Assembly: GCF_902459465.1 (NCBI RefSeq)
Contig: NC_047083.1
Location: forward strand, 3,530,523 to 3,594,522
Source of the DNA: Asterias rubens
Lineage: Eukaryota; Echinodermata; Asteroidea; Forcipulatida; Asteriidae
Length of the DNA stretch: 64,000 bases
Direction: 5' to 3'
Below are positions 1 to 9,819 of the stretch, in pieces (position 1 is the first letter of the stretch; every line of letters begins with the position of its first letter). The position numbers and the translations under genes are program-made. The notes under the pieces are model-generated. The model was not told the DNA's origin and ran no database searches. It saw only the letters and a program-made list of their open reading frames with translations.

Positions 1-169
1 AACCGTCCTTACCCTCCTGGTCTTCCACTACCGGTGTTGTGTTCTCCTCGATAACTGTTGGTGTCGTCGGCACACGTTTTGGTATTGGTCTTCGTTTCTG
101 TGAAAAGACGAGTAAGAATAATATAGTTTTTATAAAAACGACATAATTCTAGACGTTCGATGGGAACAT

Positions 170-561
170 GAATAATATCGAAGTCTTAATATAGCCCACG
201 TGTCTACCAAACAGGGTACTCCAGGCGCTGAGTATAATATAGGTTTATATGCAGTGATGAATTCTGCGACCCAATTATGTAGCACTTAAGGGTATACAAG
301 GTGCTACGGCGCTCAGCAGCCATAGCCAGGAACAGCGAGGCGAACCCATTCTGTTATCGATAAGTGCACTGGGTTATTTTACATGCGTTACACAGCATAC
401 GGTACCAACGGCTTTACGTCCCATCCGAAGGACGAAGCAATGGTTAAGTGTCTTGCTTTAAGGACACAAGTGTCACGGCTGGGGATTCGAATCTACACTC
501 TGCTGATCAGAAACACAAGAATTTGAATTCGGTGCTCTGAACCGCTCGGCCACGACACTTT
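170..561 (-). mobile_element. SINE S1 (tRNA-derived), full-length-like
   Basis: The block reads from AATAATATCGAAGTC through an ACTGGGTTxTTTTACATGCG core to a tRNA-like head. The head is on the minus strand, with a box-B-like sequence near 481-495 and GGCCGAGxGGTT near 545-555. The same block recurs at 26706-27119 and 39620-40038, and inverted at 61665-62045. It is a Leu/Ser-tRNA-like head without a foldable intact tRNA. Confidence 0.7.
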
Positions 562-1905
562 AAACTTTGAAACTGGGCCCTGATCGGAAACAATAGTCCA
601 CTGCGCTTTACGCTCGGTCACAACGTGTCATATAAAATTTTACTCACCCTTAGCGAGTCCACAACAAACACAGACTGCAACAGTAGAACCGCAACAAGAG
701 CAACGCTTAAACGAAACATCCTGCTGCACAAAAATACCTTTTTCAATCAGATCGAAATGGCAATTAGAACATCAGAAGATACCATCAAATAAATAGTAAG
801 TTTGTCGGGTACAATCGTGTGGGTGAATACCTCTTTAAGGCTCTGCGAAGAGCCGGTGTGGTTTCGACGTTTCGAACAGTATACTCTGCTCGTCTTCAGG
901 AGAACTTGAAATGGTGACTTTGATATGTTGTCCGTGTTTATAAAGCTCTGATGAAAATCGCTTTGATCCCAAACAGGTGTATTGTTTTTGATGACGTGAC
1001 TCTCTGTAAATTAATTGATTGATATGTAATGGGGTCACAAGAAATTGATTATCTGTTATCGATTTGTTGTACGGGGGTTTGGTACTGATTGCACGACACA
1101 TAACACAATGTCCACAGATTTATTAAACTTACACGGTTCGAAAATGACCGTATAAAGCTTCCATTAAAAATATTACTTGCTGGGGTGCTGTAATTTTTGA
1201 GAAATGAGTAGAACAATGTCATGAAAATTTAGCACGTACAACGTATAAACAAGACTCTCCTTGATACGGCCAAAAACATGATGAACAAAAGTTGTGTTGA
1301 TTATATAATGTTAAAATCACCTGCTTTAACCCTCTAGTTCCTACACCGCCCGAGTTTCCCGAAATAATTTAGTTTTTCTTTTCAAGATTCTTGCAGTAAC
1401 TTTACTGAAATCGTAGTTCAATTTTTTTAAAGATAGCCAAGGCTTATTATTTATAATTAAACGCACAATTTTTGACCCTTTCGGTAATATTTGTACAAGT
1501 TCTCATTGGGGAACAATAAAAAAAAACACGGTAATATTTATGGCGATTATTCTTGTACAATGATAACATGGATACAATAGCTTTTCAAGGCTTTCATCTG
1601 GCTCAATGCTGATTATTTGCGAAGGCATAAGTTTTCGACAATATCACCATGAATCATAAATACAGTTTCCTTTGTGTTTACTAATAAGCGTTTTGTTGGG
1701 TAAGGGCTAAATTATTTCATCATCATTAGCTTCGTCAAGTCAACTGTGAAGAGACAAATGAATAATGATCTATAAATACTAGATGGATTCACCAATGCGT
1801 AGGCATACTATTAACTACCTAGTTTTATTTTGATGTTTCTTATTTTCTACAAACAAAAGCTATAGCGATGTTTCCTCCTACCGCATAATACAGTGTATCG
1901 CTTTA
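562..1905. other. Gene-free, AT-rich; MITE-C remnant
   Basis: No supportable gene. About 1100-1290 resembles MITE-C (CAATGTCCACAGATTT, then an AATATTACTxxCTGxGGxGCTGTA core), also seen at 6355-6660 and 43405-43795. Near 855-905 is an inverted copy of the TTCGACGTTTCG/GTCTTC module found elsewhere in the window. The rest shows no structure I recognise. Confidence 0.35.
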
Positions 1906-2340
1906 GGTGGCTGGGCGGTCCAGTGGCTAAATGGTTAAGTTAATTGTATACATGCGTACTGTTCAAGGGACACGTTGCCTAGGATTGGACGGTTTGGGCT
2001 TTAAAAGGCGTCCTTGAAAGCATTCGTTATGCATTGCATGCACGGCAGGAAAGAAGATTTAAAAGTTTAGATAATAGTGATAGACGACAAGCCTCGAGGT
2101 CGTGTGGATTTTTCTATTACTTTGTGAACGTCATGACACCTGTGTCCTTAAGCATGACACTTAACCATGATGCTTCGTCCTTCGGATTGGACGTAAAGCC
2201 GTTGGTCCCGTGTTTTGTGTAACGCGAGTAAAATAACCCAGTGAACTTATCGAAAAGAGAAGTGGTTCGCCCTGGTGTTCTTGGTTTCATTCTACAGCAC
2301 CATGTAAACCATAACATGTAAAAGGAGTAGGTCTCATAAT
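1906..2340 (+). mobile_element. SINE S1, diverged
   Basis: A tRNA-like head (GGGCGGTCCAGTGGCTAAAT, 1912 on) is followed after a gap by the S1 body: GTGTCCTTAAGCATGACACT, then the GGACGTAAAGCCGTTGGTCC core at about 2188 and ACAGCACCATGTAAACCATA at about 2295. This is the same body as at 61740-62045, in the same orientation. Confidence 0.55.
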
Positions 2341-2939
2341 CCAAACGTTCTCCCCCATCTTGTAGGAAAATACTGAATTATATTTTTATCGTTGGCAGGG
2401 GTCTGGTTTTACACATCTTCTGATCACAGTTTTATACTTTTGTTTTAACCTTGACAGCCCCCGTACAACTTGTAACTATTGTGTATGTCTAAAGATTTAA
2501 AATAAAGAAAAAATAAATAAATGTGCGCTTGAAACAACGCTATAATTAAACGTTTATTTACCAATGGTTTTGTTTTAAAAATCAAAAAAAGGCTGCCAGC
2601 TTTGTAGTTATTTTAGTTTTCATGGTGAACGAGTGTGGTGCATGTAAACATCAATAAATTGCTTAGTTCCGTTGATTTTTTTTCATAATTGAGTTTTAAT
2701 TGCACCATCTATAAATAACCAAGAGAGTCAACTCGACATAATATACACCAATGAGACTCGTAACTAAGATGTTTTGGCATATATTATAAGGGAGTCAACT
2801 CAGTCCTTGATCAAACACTGTACGTAAAGGCTGCGGTAGAAGAGACAACCGATCGAATCATCTGCGTGTCAGGGCAACGTCGGTTAACAACGCTGTAGAA
2901 ATGGGCACTTATGTTACTCGTGAGCAAGTTCTCTTGTTT
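2341..2939. other. Gene-free AT-rich spacer
   Basis: No coding, RNA or clear repeat signal. There is an AATAAA run near 2500-2520 with no gene leading into it. Confidence 0.3.
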
Positions 2940-3200
2940 GTGTAGATGATCTTCCCAGCAAGGGAACTCGGCAAACTCCCACAAGGGAATATAAACACCA
3001 AGCTGGCAACAACCAATCTCTCTCACACAAACATTGGTTTAACGTCTATGATTATGAATTACTCAAATCAAGAAACTGTGATTCATTAACTAGACGACAA
3101 TATTTATTCTAGTCATTGTGAAATCAGCGGTTAGCTGGGGATTCCAACCCACAACCTTCTGATTGCAAGTCCTGCAGTCTAACCACTTGGCCACGGTAAC
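2940..3200 (-). mobile_element. SINE S3 (tRNA-derived), copy 1
   Basis: The segment from GATCTTCCCAGCAAGGGAAC to TTGGCCACGG is closely matched at 59895-60156. On the minus strand it starts with a tRNA-like head: box A CCGTGGCCAAGTGGTTAGAC and box B from GGGATTCCAACCC read in reverse. It ends about 120 bp before the PAN gene start, so it may lie in that gene's promoter. Confidence 0.65.
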
Positions 3201-3319
3201 GGTTTCTCGCTATTCTCGAGAGAAAGATAGAAAGAATGTTTATAATTTGAGAGGTGTTTTTGGCGTGCATTTCAACCTCATCTCGGCTCACATTGGTATA
3301 GTACAGCAACACGATCATC

Positions 3320-4933
3320 ATGGGTATCCCTGTATTTCTAACTGCTGTTTCGTTGCTAGTCTACGCTGCAGTCGCTTCTGGTCGATTCAATATTCAATGC
3401 CAAAACGACTCCCGTACTGACCAAATAAGAAAAGGAACCCAACATACTTTCTACCACGGCCCAATACGTGATCACGCACTCCGTGGTAAAGTCTACCGCA
3501 GCGCTACGGCTCGTTCTGAAGTCACTTGTGCGGTCTTCTGTCTGCAAGAAGATGCCTGTAAGTCATTCAACTACCGCGAAGATGCTGAAGTCTGCGAGTT
3601 AAACTCCGCTGTGTATGCCAGAGATAAATCTGACCTGCAACCATCTAACGGCTGGATGTACTTTGATGAAGAATATCATGGAGGTATGTACATAGGTCAG
3701 CATTCAAGCTTGAAATTACCCGCAGTGCAATACACAAAAGTTTTATCTCGGTTGTGGGGGCTCTTAGGAGGCAGTTCAACAACATCCAACGTTTCGACCA
3801 GTAAGCTCTATCTGTCTTCAAGAAGAGACTCGGGCAATACAACTTTCATGTAATTCTTTAACGAACAAAACATTGTTGGGGGAATGTTTCTAATGTAATT
3901 ATTTTTGTTAAGTTAAACAGCTTAACGAAAATGTGTCTGCATGTCTCTTTCCGCAACCTTATATAAATATAAAATGTCATTCACAGAATGTCAAGTTGAT
4001 GATGTAACAGGTGATTACGTCTATAAGTTCATCTATCCACGGCTCCAGTCAAGTGACGTATTTAGACTTGACTTCTCCTTAAAAGGTACAAATGACGCCG
4101 ATTTGTCTCTCTCTGAATTTGCGAATGAGACGTCATACTTTCACATAGGTAAGATGAATTATTATTAATATTATTATTATTAATGTTTGTTTTTTACCCA
4201 TTATACACCGATGTGTGTAGCACTGTATACTCAGTATTTTCCCGAGTCCTGTGAAAAAAAAATCACAGGTATTTTACTCTGGTGGGATTCAAACCCACGA
4301 CCCTTGCAATTCTAGAGCAGTGTCTTACCAACTAGACCACCGAGATTGCCCGGTGGCTAGAGGCAGTTCGAATCCTACGTTTTCAGCAGCAGGTACTGCA
4401 AACGATTTAATAGATGTTAAATTTGCATCGGGGATAAAGAATATTGGTATGACACTGCTCTGGCATGTTTTAAGGAGAGGTAAGAGACTCGTTATATTTT
4501 TGTTTGTGTTTCCTATGGACTCCAGCTATTAGAATACTGTAATATCTTTATAATTATTTGAGATCATCCTTTACTGCCTGTTTTAATGAAGTTGAGCCCA
4601 GAAGGGTTCAAAAATACATTCTGACTATTATTATTGTCTTTCCATTCAACAGTAATCGGTGGATGGGTGAACACCAAATCTGCTATTGAATGCTATAAAC
4701 ACTGTCCTTACCAATTCGATATGCAATCAACCCCAGGCATCATGTCCGAGTTGGAGTACCGCAGGTTCTGGTTGACCTACGACCATGGAACCATCAAGGT
4801 GGGTAAAGGGGGCGAGGTTACCCCCTTCTTGGAGTGGCATGATGAGACCATGAGGGTTACTGTCAACTACATTGGTATTACATCGTTCGACACTCCTACA
4901 GCTTGGATCTTTTACACCTTTTGCAGCGAATGA
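3320..4933 (+). CDS. Secreted PAN/Apple plus farnesoic acid O-methyltransferase-like domain protein
   Basis: Three exons: 3320-3683, 3987-4148 and 4653-4933 (stop TGA). Both introns are phase 1 with good sites (GAG|GTATGT, ATAG|GTAAGA; acceptors TCACAG and TTCAACAG). The 807 nt encode 268 aa. Residues 1-20 form a signal peptide (MGIPVFLTAVSLLVYAAVAS). Residues about 35-115 resemble a PAN/Apple module, with cysteines at 70, 74, 79 and 91 in the C-x3-C-x4-C arrangement and the segment CKSFNYRED. Residues about 122-268 match the farnesoic acid O-methyltransferase-like domain, seen as FRLDFSLKGTNDADLSLSE, then VIGGWVNTKSAI across the exon 2/3 junction, then RRFWLTYDHGTIKVG and FLEWHD. In other animals this domain is usually a carbohydrate- or protein-binding module of secreted proteins, and its enzymatic name is probably misleading. 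An extracellular adhesion or immune role is inference. The start is the first ATG before the signal peptide. A MITE-A begins about 60 bp after the stop, and I see no AATAAA before it. Confidence 0.85.
4160..4450 (-). mobile_element. SINE S4 in intron 2 of the PAN gene
   Basis: The tRNA-like head is on the minus strand (GGGATTCAAACCCACGACC at 4285, ACCAACTAGACCACCGAG at 4326). The body contains TTTGCATCGGGGATAAAGAA. Related copies lie at 30140-30385 (+), 38985-39200 (+) and 63555-63790 (-). Confidence 0.65.
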
Positions 4934-4993
4934 AACGCAATTACTAAGAACTTAATTTTAATTTATGAAATATAACTAAACGATTTAGCCTAT

Positions 4994-5401
4994 TTAGCAG
5001 TGGACACTATTGGTATTTAATCCCCCCCCCCTAAAAAAAAAAAAAAAAAAATGCATAAAAACTTACTTGCTAACAAGCAATGGAGAGTTGTTGGTAGTAT
5101 AAAACATTGTGAGAAACGGCTCCCTCTGAATTAACGTAGTTTGCAGGGAAAGAAGTAACTTTCACGAAAATAATTATTTGAATTTGATTTCGCGACCTCC
5201 AAATGTGATTCTGAGGTCCCGAAATCAAGCATCATGAAAGCACACAACTTCATGGTGTTTTTCAGTCTTCCATTAATATCTCGCAACTTCGACGACCAAT
5301 TGAGTTCAAATGTTCACAGCTTTGTTACTAATTATGATATTATTATGAGATATACCAAGTGGTCTTTGACAATTACCAATAGTGTCCATCAGTGTCTTTA
5401 A
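4994..5401. mobile_element. MITE-A copy
   Basis: Ends read GCAGTGGACACTATTGGTA and TACCAATAGTGTCCATCAGT. The interior has the family's GGCTCCCTCTGAA segment and the GAxCTCxxAATxTGA...GAGGTC internal hairpin. It lies 60 bp downstream of the PAN gene stop. Confidence 0.75.
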
Positions 5402-5717
5402 TAACATAATGGAAAGATGGTGGAAGTTGCAAATACGGTTCTCCAGCTGCGATTTATTTTTTCATAATATCCAAAGTCGGTTTAAATTTAGTGACATCAT
5501 CGATGTCGTCAGTATCCAACTTGTGGTTTCAAAGTGAAGTCACAATGGGGTCACACTTTGTACAAGGCATGCAAAGCTTTCATTGTGATTCGATCTTGTG
5601 TTGTAGCATATTATATGGTTCTCAGAGATAGGAAGTGTTGAATTGATCAACGTTCATTTTTACCATTATGACGTTTTCAGGGGCGCACCGCAGCTACAAG
5701 CAAATTAGTTCAAGTAT

Positions 5718-5888
5718 GGGTGCGTTCGTTTAGCCTCCCCGGGTCGACCACGGTGTGTGGCGTTTTGTTTTTCCAGGACTAATGTGTGCAGATAATTACC
5801 CACGTTGTTCCTGGGAGAAAAAAAACCGCCACACACCGGGGTCGACCCAGGGAAGCTCGACCCAGGGAAGCTAAACGAACGCACCCAT
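5718..5888. mobile_element. Foldback MITE (GGGTGCGTTCGTTTAGC ends)
   Basis: Near-perfect inverted repeat: GGGTGCGTTCGTTTAGCCTC at 5719 against GGGAAGCTAAACGAACGCAC at 5866. The subterminal CCGGGGTCGACCCAGGGAAG is partly duplicated at the right end. Relatives lie at 11343-11595 and as a remnant at 36950-36978. Confidence 0.75.
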
Positions 5889-6354
5889 TGAAGTACATCA
5901 TCATTTTAGTTCTGCCCTAACTTTATTTACAAACAAAACAGGCAAAGCAGCCAAGCTACAATTTAGTTTTCATAATTTCATTTAATAACAAAATATTCTA
6001 GCGAAGAGCACGCTACCAAACACTGAGCTTCAAGACTACGTTGTACGAACTTTACTTTTATTGAACCAGGGAATCAAAGGAAACGGTACGAGGAAGGTGT
6101 GTAATTTTTTTTGTTAATGATATTTCTTTGACACAAGATCGCCCCTTAAATTGTAAAGACAGGAAGCCAAGTAAACCGCATCAAAGTTCGTGTTTCATTC
6201 GTTTTTGGGGAAAACTGTAACCCGTGGGAAACACAATCTGAATCAAGCTTTTGACAAATTCAGCAAACTGGGTTTTCATTTTTTTCAGTTTCGTTATCCA
6301 TTGATTTAGATGTTATTATAGAGTAGTTTTATAACAGTTTTCTCCAGGGTTTGA

Positions 6355-6662
6355 GAGAAAGGGGCTGGGTACTTTTTTGTTGAGAACACAAAACACAATG
6401 TCCACTTATCTTAAGTAAACTTACACGGTTTGAAGTGGTGATAAAAAGCTTCCCTTGAAACATTACTCACTGAGGCGCTGTAGTATTTGAGAAATGAGTC
6501 ACACAAGGTCACGAACATAATGTTTTACATGCTGAAATAATGTTTGTCTTTAGAGACGAACTTATTGTCGTGACTTGTTTTCACTCATTTCTCAAAAACT
6601 ACAGCACCTCCAGCTAGTAATATTTTAAGGTAAGCTCTCATTGATGTTGTTTCTCCCCTCCC
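6355..6662. mobile_element. MITE-C copy
   Basis: Starts GGGCTGGGTACTTTTTTGTT, with the core TTACACGGTTTGAAGTGGTG and CACTCATTTCTCAAAAACTA. This layout recurs at 43405-43795. Confidence 0.5.
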
Positions 6663-7039
6663 TTAAAAGGCAGTGGACACTATTGATAATTGCCTTCACA
6701 GTTGTTGTATCTCAACATATGCATAAAATAACTAACCTGTAAAGATTTGAGCTCAATCGGTCATCGAACTTGCGAGATAATAATGAAAGAAAAAAACACC
6801 CATATCACACGAAGTTGTCTGCGTTTAAATGGTTGATTTCGAGACCTCAAGTTCTAAATCTGAGGTCTCGAAATAAAATTCGTGGAAAATTACTTCTTTC
6901 TTGAAAACTATGGCACTTCAGAGGGAGCCGTTTCTCACAATGTTTTATACCATCAACCTCTCCCCATTACTCATTACGAAGTAAGGTTTTATGCCAATAA
7001 TTATTTTGAGCAATTACCAATAGTGTCCACTGCCTTTAA
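6663..7039. mobile_element. MITE-A copy
   Basis: Terminal inverted repeats TTAAAAGGCAGTGGACACTA and TAGTGTCCACTGCCTTTAA. The central palindrome is GAGACCTCAAGTTCTAAATC then TGAGGTCTCG (6841-6872). The short open reading frame at 6882-7208 falls mostly inside it and is not a gene. Confidence 0.85.
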
Positions 7040-8505
7040 CCTTCCATGGTGTAATCGGTCACTTATTAGGTGTCCTCTCCACGGTATTCAAGTCGTGGTG
7101 GAAGATGAGAGCCAATTGTCTTCGGAAGTTACCAACCCACTCATGCGCAATTTATTTTCTAAGTGTTCAAAAGAAAAATCCGCTTTTCGATTTAAATCGG
7201 GTAGTTAAAGTCATGTGATTTTTTTTTATTTTTAAATTGATCCGTGAATGAGTTATTCAAAATAATTTCCTCATTTGAGGACATGCGCCATGATGACATG
7301 AAACCAACACCATTAACAATGCACTGAATTCAAGGCATCTGAAAGCACACAACTTGTGCAACCATTATTTTGGTGTTTTTTGTTACATTATTCTCTCGCA
7401 ACTTCGACGACCAATTGATTCAATTTCACAGGTGTATGTTATGCAATATGTTGAGATGAGCCTACCAAGTGAAAACACTGGTCTTTGACAATAATCACCA
7501 AGGTAATACAGTGTCTTATAATCGAATACAGTGTCTTATAGTCGAATAATTAGGATCGAGTCGTTACCCCCCCCCCCCCCCCCCCACCCCGTTACCCAAG
7601 TAGGCCTCTGAGCCCGAACCACGATGGTCTTGCACGTCTATCTGGGAAAGTGGCAATTAGAAGAAAAAACCTCACAGACATTTCGAGAGCTATCTTGTTG
7701 ACATATTGACACCTTCAAACTCGTCTGTGACGAAATGCTGTATATTTGGTGACATCATCAACCAGTGTTGCATAAAGACGGAAGTAACCTTATTGTGAAA
7801 AAAAAAAAACCTTGAGTCTTGTTTATTAGTGTTTGATTGTACTAAACCGAAACTATAATAACGACCTGCGTCGTCATGTTTTATTTGTAAACAGGTTGTT
7901 AAACGGGGATTCCCCTACGCTCATTCACAACAGCGCGCTTTTGTTTGACTGGTTTACACGAGTTCCGCGGCTGTTGGAATACTGTAAACCCTTGTGTGTG
8001 TAACAGTTGGTACCCCGCGTAGCTTGGTATTTCCGGTGTACTATTATTAGACAGACCATGTGGAGGGACATAAGGACAAAGACTCTATGGGCAGAACAAA
8101 CTAAATTAGCTGTGCTCCCGTTCCTAACTTTAAACTCTAGGCAGAATCGACAAGCGACAGTCTTATATTATAAAGAAACTATCGAACTGTCATGACTGTA
8201 CTACATAAGTAGTAGTAGTAGTACACAATAGACGCTGCGTTAACTTGATCGAACTTCAGGCCACATTCTGCCAGCCCCTGTGAGCCCTTTATTTATTAGG
8301 TTTAGACGTTCAAACACGGCGCACGTCACGCACGGTAGCTACCGGTAGGTGCTACGTACAGCCAGTTGCGATAACGTTAACCCTCCTCAGCTAACTTCAG
8401 CTCGGTCCGATCTTCCTATATATAGCTGGTAAGTTGTTGTCATTTGTATTCAAAATATTTCCTCAGTGGTGTTGTGAGTGTTGTGGGGGGAGTTCGTGTT
8501 CTTAC
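7040..8505. other. Gene-free stretch; diverged MITE, C-run, possible distal promoter
   Basis: About 7320-7500 is a diverged MITE-A half. A poly-C run occupies 7567-7585. The rest is unassigned. At 8420-8432 a TATATATAG sequence is followed by GTAAGTTG, a good donor, so this could be a distal 5' exon of the receptor gene at 9820. Nothing else supports that. Confidence 0.25.
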
Positions 8506-8507
8506 TC

Positions 8508-8870
8508 TTAAAATTGGTAACTACTCAAAATAATTGTTAGCGTAAAACTTAATTTGGTAACGAGTAATGGGGAGAGGTTGATGGTGGTATAAAACATTGT
8601 GCGAAACGGCTCCCTCTGAAGTGCCATAGTTTTCGAGAAAGAAGTAATTTTCCATGAATTTGATTTCGAGACCTCAAGTTTAGAACTTGAGGTCTCGAAA
8701 CGCACACAACTTCGTGTGACAAGGGTATTTTTTCTTTCATTATTATCTCACAAGTTCGATGACCGATTGAGCTCAAATTTTCACTGGTTTGTTATTTTAT
8801 GCATATGTTGAGATACACCAACTGTGAAGGCTAGTCTTTGACAATTACCAATAGTGTCCACTGCCTTTAA
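8508..8870. mobile_element. MITE-A copy
   Basis: The left end is degraded (TTAAAATTGGTAACTACTCA) and the right end intact (CAATAGTGTCCACTGCCTTT). The internal GAGACCTCAAGTTTAGAACT/TTGAGGTCTCG hairpin is present. Confidence 0.8.
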
Positions 8871-9127
8871 GGTTCGTGTTCTTAGTTAGATAGAATGATA
8901 TTCGAAAGTGGTAAAAATGGGGCAAATCTGGTAACTCAAAAAAGAACAACATGGATGGGTCGACATTTCGTATTAAATTTCGCTCCAAATAGTTTTAACT
9001 GCGTTTCCTTCGACCCTAATAATTGAAATTTCGCTCTCGTTAGAAAGTGTTAGTGTGCACAGAGTCTCAAAATATAACTTTGTGGAACGTTGCACTAGCT
9101 AGGCTCCTCGGGCATATCACAGAAAGT

Positions 9128-9200
9128 CTTGAACTTACCTTGAGCCATGGAGGAATAAAATAAATTATAAATAATTTATTCCTCCATGCTTGAGCTTACT
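9128..9200. repeat. Short palindrome
   Basis: CATGGAGGAATAAAATAAAT (9147) pairs with AATTTATTCCTCCATG (9173), flanked by CTTGAGC on both sides. This is a hairpin that could be a small foldback element. Confidence 0.5.
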
Positions 9201-9379
9201 TGAATCCACCGACGCCATCTTACAACTGGGGAGGAGAAGGTGGTTCTGGTTACTGGGGCAGACAGCTTAGATAAGCTTATGTACAGCCCCCGACGTTCTC
9301 TAGGAATTTGTCCACATGCCCTTTAAAGTGTTCACACACTTATAGCTTCCTCTCAGGGAGAATATTTCAGTAATTTACC

Positions 9380-9545
9380 ACTTTCTGGCTAAGACCCAGA
9401 ACTGGGGCGCTGTACCGGTACTCCTTTTTTTCGCAAATTTTGACATTCTCGGTTGTACTAGCTAGTTCGACAGAGAATGTCAACATTTCTAAATAAACGA
9501 GTACAGCACCCCATCAGTTACTGGGTCTATCTCTGGCTAAACCAG
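9380..9545. mobile_element. Foldback MITE
   Basis: The left arm (GGCTAAGACCCAGAACTGGG, GCGCTGTACCGGTACTC, GACATTCTC) is matched in reverse by GAGAATGTC, GAGTACAGCACCCC and AGTTACTGGGTC. It lies about 250 bp upstream of the acceptor that precedes the receptor's first coding exon. Confidence 0.6.
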
Positions 9546-9819
9546 AACTTCCTGAGGTTGAGGTTTGATCTTGATTTGTACAGTTTTAGTTGGTGGCCCC
9601 AGTTAAACCATTATACATGATGCTATGGAAAAGAACAGGTCTCAAACAAATAAATAGCTCCACAATACCTTGACGGAACATACTGAATGATGGAAGTGCC
9701 TAGAGTGTGCCTTGAGTGTCACCCTGAGTGACGGATAATCTCTTAAAGCCATTTAATTATTACATCATAACTTGTCTCATTTTTTCCTCAGGTGCGTTCA
9801 AATTTCATAAACATTTACC

